From Quercus robur (lineage: Eukaryota > Streptophyta > Magnoliopsida > Fagales > Fagaceae): DNA of 64,000 nt. Positions within the stretch are counted from its first letter, which is position 1, and each line of letters begins with the position of its first letter. The position numbers and the translations under genes were made by a program. Under the pieces are notes generated by a model. The model was given only the letters and a program-made list of their open reading frames with translations. It searched no databases and was not told the origin of the DNA. The stretch lies in NCBI RefSeq assembly GCF_932294415.1, contig NC_065542.1, positions 54,494,406 to 54,558,405 on the forward strand, given 5' to 3'. Below, one piece after another: positions 11,868-21,202 of this stretch.

Positions 11868-13880
11868 TATCTTTAAGTTCAGATTTATACTAATCAACTT
11901 ACAGTATTATTCTTCAATACATGAATGACATCCTTATAAATCCACAATCTACTACGTCCACCAGGCTCTTTAGGGGATTCGCGACGAACGATTTCTTGAC
12001 CCATATCTTGCAGCAAATCATGCATCCACAAAATTCCATGGTCATCAATGGTTATGAGAGATTTGTCCTTAAGAACACCAATATTGTAGTCTGGATAATA
12101 ACCAAAACTTTCCAGTATATCACTTATGCAATCCTTTTTTTCTCCATTGAAAAAACATGCAATATCTAGAAACAGTCCTTTTTCAGAATTTGTAAGCCCA
12201 TCAAAACTTATTTGAAGTATATCCAAAATGGTTCTATTAGGTTCTTCTTTTAGTTTATCTAGGGCACTTTTCCATTCCTTCCTTCCTTTAGCATACAACG
12301 AAGAACCTACAACTTTAAGAGCTAAAGGAAGGCCTTTAGCATAGTTCACAAAGTACTTAGACAAATCCACGTAATTTTCTTTAGGATGGGGTTTCTTAAA
12401 AGCACTCCAACTAAAAAGCTTCAAAGCTTCATCATCATTCAACCCTTTAATTTTATATACATCATCCACTTCATTTCTTTGCAAGAAATGACTATCTCTA
12501 CTTGTTAAAATAATTCTACTCCCTGGACCAAACCAATCATGTCTCCCCGCTAATGCTTTTAGTTGTTCATCTCCATCCACATCATCAAGAACAATAAAAA
12601 CATTTTTATTACATAATGTATTCCTTATAACATTGATTCCCTCATAAAGATCCCATATATTTATTTCACTTTCCATGAGGATTTTAGAAAGAAGTTGTTT
12701 TTGTAAAGAAACTAGACCTTGATTTTTAGTTGCATCTCTAACATTAGCAATAAAACTACTAGCTTCAAAGTTATCAGAAATTCTTCTATAAATTTCCAAT
12801 GCAAGAGTTGTTTTGCCCATTCCGCCCATCCCACATATCCCAACAAAGCGTACTCCACCCAATCCTTCACCTAAGTATGAATCTAACATTTCCCCCACAC
12901 AAGAGTCCATTCCAACAAGGTCCTCAGAAACACCTGGGAGCTTGTGATACAACTCACTAAATATCCTTTTAATGATTTTTTGAATAACTATTGTTTCATG
13001 CCTACAAAGAAAATAGCAAAACTATAATTTTGATGACATAGAGCTAACCACATTTAGAGGCAAAACATTCATATTAAACTTAATCTTAGCTTTCTTTAAC
13101 CAGTGCCTAATTATATTTCAAAATTCATTACGAGATGTATTGTGGGGGCAATTTAAGAGATATTAGGGGCCAAATTTTTTGCAAGGTCTATGTAAAGTTT
13201 AAACTTGCATGACTAGAATTTAGTCCTACTAGAATTAGAATAGGGTTAGTCTAGGTTATTCTACAAATAGTTAAATACACTCTTATCAGGTGGCCAAGTA
13301 TAAAATGGTAAGTAATGAGTAGTAAATAAATTCTGAAAAAGAAAAAAATTTGACAATATATAGCATTATTCTAAAGAAATTCATATTTATCCTTTAAATC
13401 CCATCCAGCAAGATTAGCAACTTTAGTCAGAGCAGCCTTCCATGTTTGTACATTTTCTATGTTATCCTTGAAATTCTCTTCATGTTTGGCAAAGGCTTCT
13501 CCAAAAGTCCCCCTATGATTTCGCACATCACTAGGATCTACATAATGAAAAACAGGTAGAACTACCAATCCTGTCTTTTCCATGCATTCAACGATCTTTG
13601 TTAGTTCAATCAAGCACCACTTTGAAGAAGCGTAGTCTCTTGATAGAATAACGATAGCAAATCTCGATTCTTCTATTGCTTTCAAGAGCTCCGAGGCAAT
13701 AGATGTTCCCTGCTTGAGTTTTTCATCATCCCTAAAAGTGAATATGCCTTTTTGTTTCAAACCAGCATATAGATGGTCTGTAAATTTTTTGCGAGTGTCT
13801 TCGCCTCTGAAACTGAGAAATACATCGTATTTCCATCTCTTGGAAGAAGAAGAGGAAGATGCAGATGAAAGAAGAGCCAT
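9541..13880 (-). CDS. TNL1, TIR-NB-LRR immune receptor (five exons, damaged)
   Basis: Five exons join in frame on the minus strand: 13880-13387, 13001-11903, 11760-11419, 11333-10251 and 10107-9541. The predicted protein is about 1190 residues, normal for a TNL. It has TIR at about 16-160, NB-ARC at about 190-500, LRRs and a C-JID domain. TNLs sit in the cytosol or nucleus, bind effectors through the LRR/C-JID, oligomerise through NB-ARC and signal by TIR NADase activity through EDS1. There are two defects. The exon 1 donor, which should be GT at 13386-13385, reads AT, so unspliced reading stops after a 169-residue TIR-only product. An in-frame TAG at 9778-9780 removes the last 79 residues. 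All other junctions have GT and AG. The gene may be non-functional, or may give a TIR-only protein. Confidence 0.8.
10157..10249. repeat. (AG)n microsatellite filling TNL1 intron 4
   Basis: A pure AG tract of about 93 bases (CT on the gene strand). It starts one base inside the predicted donor and makes up about two thirds of the 143-bp intron (10108-10250). Confidence 0.9.
10251..11333 (-). CDS. TNL1 exon 4: main LRR block
   Basis: Begins IFDELKLIDLSDSQNLIKT and holds about ten LRRs with the LxxLxxLxLxxC pattern, for example LKWLTRLDLNGCKCLESLP, LSELYLNNTAIKELP and LSSLEYLDLGGNNFVCLP. It ends HHIQFT at 10251 with a GTCTCT donor, phase 0. The donor runs straight into a long CT microsatellite. 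Unspliced reading would add a Ser-Leu repeat tail and stop at 10140, which I take to be intron, not protein. Confidence 0.8.
11419..11760 (-). CDS. TNL1 exon 3: start of LRR region
   Basis: Begins after a tttattag acceptor with GTEVVEGIMLNLP, continues AFSKMKNLRLLKI and LSNELRVIEWHGYHLKCLP, and ends IKQLWKGNM before GTAAGA. 342 bases, 114 codons, phase 0 at both ends. It is the classic short exon between NB-ARC and LRR in TNLs. Intron 2 (11761-11902) contains an (AC)n tract. Confidence 0.85.
11821..11862. repeat. (AC)n microsatellite in TNL1 intron 2
   Basis: A pure AC tract of about 42 bases in the 142-bp intron between the NB-ARC exon and the first LRR exon. Confidence 0.9.
11903..13001 (-). 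CDS. TNL1 exon 2: NB-ARC domain
   Basis: The acceptor is ctttgtag, ending at 13002. The exon opens HETIVIQKIIKRIFSEL and carries the complete series of NB-ARC motifs: P-loop GMGGMGKTTLA (residue about 222), kinase-2 VFIVLDDVDG, RNBS-B GSRIILTSRDSHFL, GLPLALKVVGSSL, RNBS-D LFLDIACFF and MHD WMHDLLQDMGQEIVR. It ends at ACT before a GTAAGT donor. No lesion is visible. The aspartate after LDD in kinase-2 is typical of TNLs. Confidence 0.9.
13387..13880 (-). CDS. TNL1 exon 1: TIR domain
   Basis: Starts MALLSSASSSSSSKRWKYD. It has box 1 YDVFLSFRGEDTRKKFTDHL, then SRDYASSKWCLIELTKI, which includes the catalytic glutamate position of NADase-active TIRs (the E of CLIEL), and VFHYVDPSDVR. It ends LAGWDLKD plus two bases of a split lysine codon, completed by the G that opens exon 2. 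The expected donor is AT instead of GT. TNL2's equivalent exon has a normal GTAAGA donor. Confidence 0.85.
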
Positions 13881-14870
13881 GAAGGAAATGGATGATCTAA
13901 AACAATGAGGTTACAGATTCATGAAACTGCAAGTTCGACAAAAAAAAACCCTCAAAAAAGCGTCTTGGTGAACACATATGGAAGTATGTGTTTGAAAGTT
14001 GTAACAAGAGTGGGTCAAAAGTTCATTTTCTATGACCCATCAATTAATTTTTTTATTTTAGTCGGTGGGCAAGTGGGCACGACCTACCATAAATTGTTGC
14101 ATAAAGTCTTTCTTCTTTGTTTTATTGTCAAACCAACTTTTTTTTTTTTTTTTTTATTTTTTTTTTTTTTTAAGTTTTCACGTGGACGTGGGCTCCATTT
14201 GGGCAAACCTTCGTATGCACAGGAAAACAACCATAATGGAAGGGCCAATTGCACACGGAATCTAATACAAAAGTCAAAATGCACTCAATCTCACCATTTA
14301 TTAAAATTGAACAATAATCACTTTGTAATCTGGAAATACTTAATTGAAGTTGAACAATAATATCTTTATTTTTTTAAAAAAGTATTAAAAATAATACAAA
14401 TTTTATTTAAAAAATTATTATTAAAATATGATAATGAATGTAATTTATGCTAATTTAACGAGATAATAAATGAGTATTTGAAAAAAAAAAATTGTGATCA
14501 GTAATTTGTAAGATTATATGCTTCACTCTTTTCTCCTTTTTCTCTAACTTTCTTTTTCTTCTGTTTTCTTTGACCATCAAACCCAACTTTAGCTGCTTTT
14601 TCCCAAGTGGGCTTCATATGTGGAGACCTCCATATGCATAAGAAAATGCCTGGAAGCTATCAAATAAAAGAAAGAAAGAGGAAAACACTCAATTTTGTAT
14701 GAGGAATCTCATCCTCATCTTTAATTTTTTTTTTTAAATTTTTTTATAGAGTTTGAAAACTCTAATGCTCTTTGGAGTCGTTTTGTAAGGAATTAGTTTC
14801 TTTAATATATGCGTTTTTTTACCCAAAAAATAAAAAATTGCACACTCAATTTCAAGATTTATTAAAATAA
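13881..14870 (-). promoter_or_regulatory. TNL1 upstream region, duplicated with the gene
   Basis: Non-coding region upstream of the TNL1 start. 13905-14100 matches 15605-15800, which lies upstream of the TIR stub. 14570-14660 and 14180-14240 match parts of 15840-15920. It therefore moved with the TIR exon during duplication and probably contains promoter and 5' UTR. Long T runs lie at about 14142-14171. I cannot identify a TATA box or transcription start. Confidence 0.4.
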
Positions 14871-15380
14871 TTTATGTGAGTTATAGAAAAAAAAAATGAT
14901 AAGTTCATATAAAAAATTGTGAACAAAAAGTCTCCATTATACCATATATAGTCAACCACTAAAACATGTTATAAAATTGAGTATACAATTAAATGTATTC
15001 TTGGATTTATATGAATGAATTACTTGTGAATTTTGATTCCTCCATCTCATTGTGCCCATTCAAAATACAAGTTATTTCAGGATGATGTACAATAAAAAAA
15101 AAATGGATTATATGTGAATTTTGGTAATCGACATTGTAGCTATAAGTTCTTCAATACAAGATTTTACAGTTGAATACAAGTAAGTAATCTGCTTATTCTT
15201 TACGATAAAGTCTCCTCCTTCTCTCATTGTAAAATTACACATGACCATTTCTAAAGACAATGGTGATGGCAATTGGGAGTAGATGCAATTATGTTGCAGT
15301 ACCAATATGTGAGGTGGTTTTAATTTAATAAGTATTGCATAGAAAAGACAAAATATTGAATTATATTGAGGAGAATTTAA
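14870..15380. repeat. TNL upstream repeat unit, copy 1
   Basis: Non-coding unit that recurs at 16330-17280 (interrupted in the middle by unrelated DNA) and in part at 17852-18230. Shared landmarks are taaaattgagtat, the segment around cttgtgaatttt, and gttgaatacaagtaagtaat. Copy 1 runs directly into the TIR stub at 15382. Confidence 0.65.
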
Positions 15381-15381
15381 T

Positions 15382-15582
15382 TATATTCAAAAGCTCTAAG
15401 GCAATAGATGTTCTCTGCTTGAGTTTTTCATCGTCCTTAAAAGTGGATATGCATTTTTGTTTTAAACCAATATATAGATGATCTGTAAATTTTTTACGGG
15501 TGTCTTCACCTCTAAAACTAAGAAACACATCGTATTTCTATCTCTTGAAGGAAGAAGAAGATGCTAATGAAAGAAGAGCCAT
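15382..15582 (-). pseudogene. TIR exon stub (about 67 codons)
   Basis: The minus strand from an ATG at 15582 reads MALLSLASSSSFKR, then a TAG where TNL1 has tryptophan, then KYDVFLSFRGEDTRKKF, a DHLY-like segment and FKDDEKLKQ. Homology to TNL1 exon 1 ends near 15382, about a third of the way into the domain. It has a nonsense codon and lacks the rest of the TIR, so it is dead. The upstream flank is also duplicated from TNL1. Confidence 0.8.
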
Positions 15583-16330
15583 AAGAAAAATGGATGAGCT
15601 TAAACAGTGAGGTTACAGATTCCCGAAATTGCGAGTTTGATTGAAAACACTCAAAAAAGCCTCTTGGTGAACGCATCTAGATGTATTTGTTACTTGTGAT
15701 AAGAGTGAGAAGATGGGTCAACCGTTCATTTTCTATGACCCATCAATTAGTCTTTTATTAGAGTCGGTGGGCAAGTGGGCAGGGCACCCACTATAGGTTG
15801 TCCAATAAAGTCTTTCTTCCTTAAATATTGTCCAACAAACTTTTGCTTTTTTCACGGGAACGTAGGCTCCATCGGCGCAAACCTCCGCATGCACAGGAAA
15901 ATTCGTGGAAGCTATCCAAAATAAAATAAAAGGAAAACGATTGGATGAGAAGTGCACTCCGTGTTTGATTCACATGTAAGCTTATTTATTTATTTTTATT
16001 TTCAGTAGTTTTTTTATAAATTTTTTTAAACCTTATTTTTTATGCATTTTTTTTTAGTTTTTTAAATTTATTTCAAGATACAAGTATATTATAGTATATT
16101 TTCAGTAAATGTTTTCAATAAAAACTAGATAAGTTATTTTCAAACTGCTGTCATTAATATCTACCCTTATGGTATATATTAATCATTTATTTTTCTAATA
16201 AAATGTTTCATAAAATGGTTTACTAATGTATGCCCTAAGCATATATATTAGTAAAACCCTAATTAAAATGGTCTACCGTGAGTAGTAAAAAAAAAAGTTA
16301 TTAGTTTTTTTTTTTTTATTTAAAGAAAAT
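15583..16330. other. Upstream flank of the TIR stub and AT-rich spacer
   Basis: 15600-15950 is the paralogue of the TNL1 upstream region. 15960-16330 is AT-rich, with poly(T) and poly(A) runs, and I see no gene or clear element in it. Confidence 0.4.
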
Positions 16331-17280
16331 AAAAGGTGATAAGGCAATATAAAAAATAGCGAACAAGTTTGTACCATATCACTTATAGTCAATCACCTTA
16401 AACATGTTGTAAAATTGAGTATAAAATTGATTTATACATAGATTTATTTAAATGGATTACTTGTGAATATTAGTCCCTCTATAGGTTATTTTTGCTAAAT
16501 AATTCTCTCTTTTTTCCAAAAATAAAGGACAAGGTTTAGTGATATCCAATGGCTGCAACTCCCACTAAAAAAAATTAATATGGTTATATATTTTAAAAAT
16601 CTCTCTAAAAAATATATATATATTTTTTAAAAATCTAACCACTAGATTATGTGTTCTTAATGTTCTTAACAAACATATCAAATTTTATGTCAATTAGATG
16701 TTATTTACTATTCAATCCATAGAATTATTTTTTATGTTTAATTTTAGTCTACAAAAACTTGAAATTTAAGTATTTGATTGATGACATATCTATTGATTTT
16801 TTATCTTTTGAAAATTTTGCAAGCTTGAAGGATATAAGAAGAAAATATAATCCAATAGTAGATTAGTCAAAATTCACATATAATAAAAAGATAATTAGTG
16901 AAGTTATAGCCATTGACAAACTTTGTCTTAAAAGAAAAAAGAAATGATTAACAAGACAAAACTATAAAGATGAAATGATATATGTACTTCTCTATTAATG
17001 AAGTGGTCATCCACACTGTAGCTATAATTTATTCAATACAAGAATCCAAAGTTGAATACAAGTGAGTGATTTGCTTAGTCATTACAATGAAGTCCCCGCC
17101 TCTCCCATTGTGAAATTTCACTTGGCCAATCTAAAGACAATGGTGATAGCAAATGAAAGTAAATGCAAATATGTTATTGTGCTAATATGTGAGGTGATCG
17201 TAATAAGATAATTCCTCGTAGAAAAGACAACAAATTGGATTATAGTAAAGAGAATTTTACCATATTAATTCATTGACGTA
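16330..17280. repeat. TNL upstream repeat unit, copy 2
   Basis: 16330-16480 and 17000-17280 match the two halves of copy 1 at 14870-15380. The middle, about 16490-16990, is not shared and is probably an insertion in this copy or a loss from copy 1. No coding potential seen. Confidence 0.55.
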
Positions 17281-17399
17281 GTATTTCTATTTATTCTTAT
17301 CGAACAATAATGTCACTTTGTAATTTGGAGATACTTAATTGAACAACAATATCTTTATTTTTTAAAAAGTGTTAAAAGTACTACAAATTTTAATACAAA

Positions 17400-17851
17400 A
17401 AATTTATAAATTGATGTAATAGTGAAAACAAATTCAATTTTGTGTTTTAAATTATTTATTTATCTATTTATTTTTCACATATTAATGTTAGATTAGATTG
17501 TGACAGCATTAACACAATACTTCTTCTTTTTTTCAAAAAACTAAAAGAATAATTTCCAAATATTATATATTTTTAATGAAACACAAAATATTATAAATAA
17601 CTTATATTAAAAATTAAAAATTTAACTAACTTACCTTTTGAATTCTTAAGAAAAATTGTATTGTTTTAATTTTGGTACAATAAATATTTTATATATTACA
17701 TTTGTGATTGTTTCTATAATAAATGAAAATATGATTATGAATCACATTACTATTTATTAAATTAGTCCAAATTAATATATATATATATATATATATTGAT
17801 GAGACTATCCTAAAAATATTATCACATGCAACGCGCAAGGTCCACAACTAG
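17400..17851 (+). mobile_element. Helitron-like 3' end
   Basis: The sequence gcaacgcgcaaggtccacaa followed by CTAG at 17848-17851 and then T resembles the 3' terminus of a plant Helitron (CTRR inserted before T) and is similar to the better-preserved terminus at 26250. DNA after 17851 resumes the repeat unit seen at 14870, which supports an insertion boundary. The stem is degraded and the 5' end could not be fixed; the start given is approximate. Confidence 0.35.
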
Positions 17852-18230
17852 TTAAAATAATTTATGTGAGTTGTGGAAAAAATGATAAGTTCATAAAAAA
17901 GTTGGGAATAGAAAGTCTCCACCATACCATTTAAACATGTTTTAAAATTGAGTATACAATTGAATGTATTCTTGGATTTATTTGAATGAATTACTTGTGA
18001 ATTTTAATCCCTCCATCTCATTGCACCCATTCAAAAGTACAAGTTATTTCAGGATGATAAAAAAATAAAAATAAAATGGATTTTATCTGAATTTTAGTCA
18101 TTTACATTGTAGCTCTTCAATATAATATTTTACAGTTGAATACAAGTAAGTAATATGCTTAGTCTTTACAATGAAGTCTCCTCCTTCTTTCATTGTAAAA
18201 TTACACATGACCATTTCTATTGCATGACTT
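17852..18230. repeat. TNL upstream repeat unit, copy 3 (partial)
   Basis: Matches 14865-15245 almost continuously, including the segment around acacatgaccatttct, where the similarity ends and another duplicated block begins. Non-coding. Confidence 0.6.
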
Positions 18231-19677
18231 TGCTTTTGCTACCAGCTGTCATGATTATCTTCCCTTTTATTTTATTTCTATTATAGTTGAATAATTTTGG
18301 TCATTGTTTTGCCACTTGCACGCACACCTACTTTGTTTTAAGTTTCAATAATCAGTAGTTGGCCTCAGTGCAAATTGAGCATAATTATCTTCCTCCTTGA
18401 TTGATTCCAATACTCATTGTTATCCTTTGACCATACTTATCTTTCTCTTTATTTTATCCTATGTAATTTGATAAGGGTAATTGTTAGTTCACACACACTT
18501 TGTTGCATACATCATACCTTTGATTTATTTTTTGAACTAAAATCGTAACTTCAAGTTATGATTTGAGTTCAAAAAATGAAATGGGTGTAACAAACACTAC
18601 CCCATTGATAATTTCAAGTCTTTGTTTTGCCTTGAAGAGGAGAGGGCAAGGTGCATGCCTACACTGTTCAAAAATTGAATTGTTGACTTTACTCAAAAAA
18701 TATGGAAGTCTATGTTTGGAGCAATTGATTGTGAACAAGAGATCTTTGTTTGAAAATCAACAAAAAAAAAAAAGCATATGGAACTATATACGTGCTTAGT
18801 CTTAACAATTATAAGCATATGGAACAGGAGGGCTGCTAATCAACTAGCCCTCCTTCTCTTCTAGCTGTGAATGCCCAAGAGAGTATAGATTTCCTAGAGG
18901 TTTAAGGTGTTAGAAATTATCTCAAATTTCTATTTGGATTTTGGTTTCGCTATTAGGTTTCTTTGGTGAGAGCAGGAAAGATTTTCCTTATTGTAGAAGA
19001 AAACAATTCTCCTTGGTATAGAATGAAAAAATGTTCCCTATTAAAAAAATAATTGGATATTCTTTGTCCATCAATGAATAGAATTTGAGCCTTATATATA
19101 GGTATTGTCAATATTGTTGGAAAGGATTGAGTGACTTTTAGATAAGGGTCCTTTCGCATTGAGAGAAGAAATGACTCTTTTAGAGGAACATAGAGTAGGT
19201 TTCTTTGAAAAGTAATTTGAGTGCTTTATCTATTTACTTTGTGTGTGTGAGGTTTATGACATTTTTTTTTTTTCTGAGAGATTTTGTTTATGATTGTTTT
19301 TGTAAGGTATGTGAGCGTTGTTTGTGAGTCTAGGAGTTGGTTTGAGGTTAGATTGAGTGTAGTTGTAATCCATATTGTTGATAGTGAATTTTGTTAAGCA
19401 TTGCTCGTGGACATAAATTTAGAATTGGCCAAATTACATTAAATATTATTATTTTGTGTCGTTGTTTTATATTATTTTTCATGTAAATGTGCTTTAGCCC
19501 CAAATAACAACTATTGGTAATTAATTCATTATGTGATCACAATCAAGGAAGGCGAAGAGTTTTTACATAGGAAAAATACCAAATGATGAAATACTATGCT
19601 TTAGAACTTAAAAATGTAGAGAAGATAATATAATCAATTATAATATGTTACATACATTATACATGAGACCAAAAGTT
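18215..19677. repeat. Duplicated intergenic block D1
   Basis: Non-coding block repeated at 25565-26249 plus 27589-28020. Landmarks shared with the second copy are 18480-18740 with 25800-26090 and 19350-19677 with 27690-28020. D1 ends at the insertion site of the LINE. Short open frames such as 18563-18799 are conserved between copies only as DNA and match no family I know. Confidence 0.75.
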
Positions 19678-19689
19678 AACTGTCACAAA
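19678..19689. repeat. Left target-site duplication of the LINE
   Basis: aactgtcacaaa, repeated exactly at 25367-25378 just after the poly(A) tail. Confidence 0.85.
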
Positions 19690-19847
19690 AAACTTTTATT
19701 TCGAGTTAAAGCAAGTGAAGATAAAACTCTCCTGTATTAGGAGCCCTCTCTCTCGTGTGACTACGAGCTCTCTATCTCCCTCAGTTCGCCTGGGGGTTTG
19801 TCTTTTGTCTTTTGCTTTTTGTTTAGCATTCTACGTCCACAATTACG

Positions 19848-21202
19848 ATGGCGGAGGAAGTAATCAATAGTCTAGAAAATTGTCTTCAGAATATGAAGCT
19901 AACAACAGAAGAAGAAGAGGTAATTGCTATATCAGATGAGGGGCGGAAGGAAGAGATTAAAAGCTGCTCCTTAAGTCTAATTGGTAAGTTCTTGACATGC
20001 AAAACATTTAACAAGAAAGCAGCGCAGAATACGTTGAGAAGAGCATGGGGTCTGAGTGATGGGCTGCAAATTATCAAGGTTGGATCAAACCTGTTCCAAT
20101 TTAAGTTTAAATCTGAGTATGAGTTGGAGCAGGTGTGGAAAGGAGGACCTTGGACTTTTGACAACAAGTCCTAATGCTGCGTAGATGGCAGTCCGGGATG
20201 ACGGCAAAGAATGTCCAGTTCGAGGCGGTCTCGCTGTGGGTGCAAATATGGGGAGCTCCGTTTGATATGGTCTGCCCCAAAGTAGCCGAGGAGGTTGGGA
20301 AGAGGTTAGGAGTAGTGGAAGAAGTCGAGAGGAGGCGAAGGCAGGATCAACAAAATTTCTTTATGAGAGTAAAGGTGGCTATCCCAATATCCAAACCGTT
20401 GAGACAGGGAGGATTTCTTGCCGGCTCAGAGGGGGAAAAGGCTTGGACTACCTTTAAGTACGAGAGACTACCGATGTTTTGTCACCATTGTGGCTTGCTG
20501 GGACACGATCTTAGGCACTGTGCGAGCTACTTCGCCTTAACGAAGAATGGCAAGGATGCTCCTCTCCAGTACGGTGAGTGGTTGAAAGCTAATGGGAGTC
20601 GTTTGGGACAAGGATAGGGGAGATTTTCTCGCCGTGCTATGGCGGTGGGGGATGAAGGGGAGAAACTTGGTGGTGGTGGGGCGGAGGCGGCGGATAGTTA
20701 CAACCAAGCAAACCCTAAGGTGCAAGAAGGTAACGGAAATGGACAGGGCGGTAAATCCGGGAACAGTCATGATGATGGAGTTAATGATACCGGAATTTCC
20801 GCGCAAATTGAAACGGGCGTGGATGGGCTAGAGCAGAGTTGTGAACGTAATAACAATTGGGAGGGAAACATGTCTTTTAATGTTAGTAAGGAGGATATAA
20901 CGGTGCATGAGAAGCGGCACGTGATGCATGGGGGTCTTGAGCACGTGGAAGGGGTAAGTGATGGGCCTAAAGACTTTAAAACAAGGCCCAAATGGACTAG
21001 GCTAGCCCGTATGACTGATGGGCATGACTCTTCAAGCATAATTGAGTCTAATGTTTTACTGGGCAAACGTAGAGTGCAGCAACGTGATGAAAACAGAGGA
21101 AAGGAGACTGAAGAAAGAACGAGCAAGCGGGAGAAGATGCAGGTTGATGGTCTTGAAAGCAAAACGGCAGGGGTGCATGAACACCCTTGCCGAGCACAAT
21201 GA
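19848..21202 (+). pseudogene. LINE ORF1: DUF4283 and zinc-knuckle protein
   Basis: Starts MAEEVINSLENCL. The N-terminal region with LIGKFLTCKTFNKKAAQ and the GGPWTFD motif is the DUF4283 domain of plant L1 and related ORF1 proteins. It is followed by LWVQIWGAPFD and a CX2CX4HX4C zinc knuckle, CHHCGLLGHDLRHC (about 20480-20521). The C-terminal third is charged and low-complexity. Such proteins bind the element RNA. There is a one-base frameshift near 20160-20170 (after TFDN) and a TAG at 20615-20617; the same frame then resumes and runs to TGA at 21200-21202. That stop overlaps the ORF2 start. Confidence 0.85.

Noticed and set aside
14065-14284. Open frames around the T-rich run upstream of TNL1
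   Set aside because: Low-complexity Phe or Lys runs with no conservation in the paralogous upstream copy.
18563-18799. Small open frame repeated at 25875-26093
   Set aside because: Similarity between copies is explained by DNA duplication; codons show no family match and lengths differ.
20767-21162. Minus-strand open frames across LINE ORF1 and ORF2
   Set aside because: Shadows of the element's own genes in other frames.
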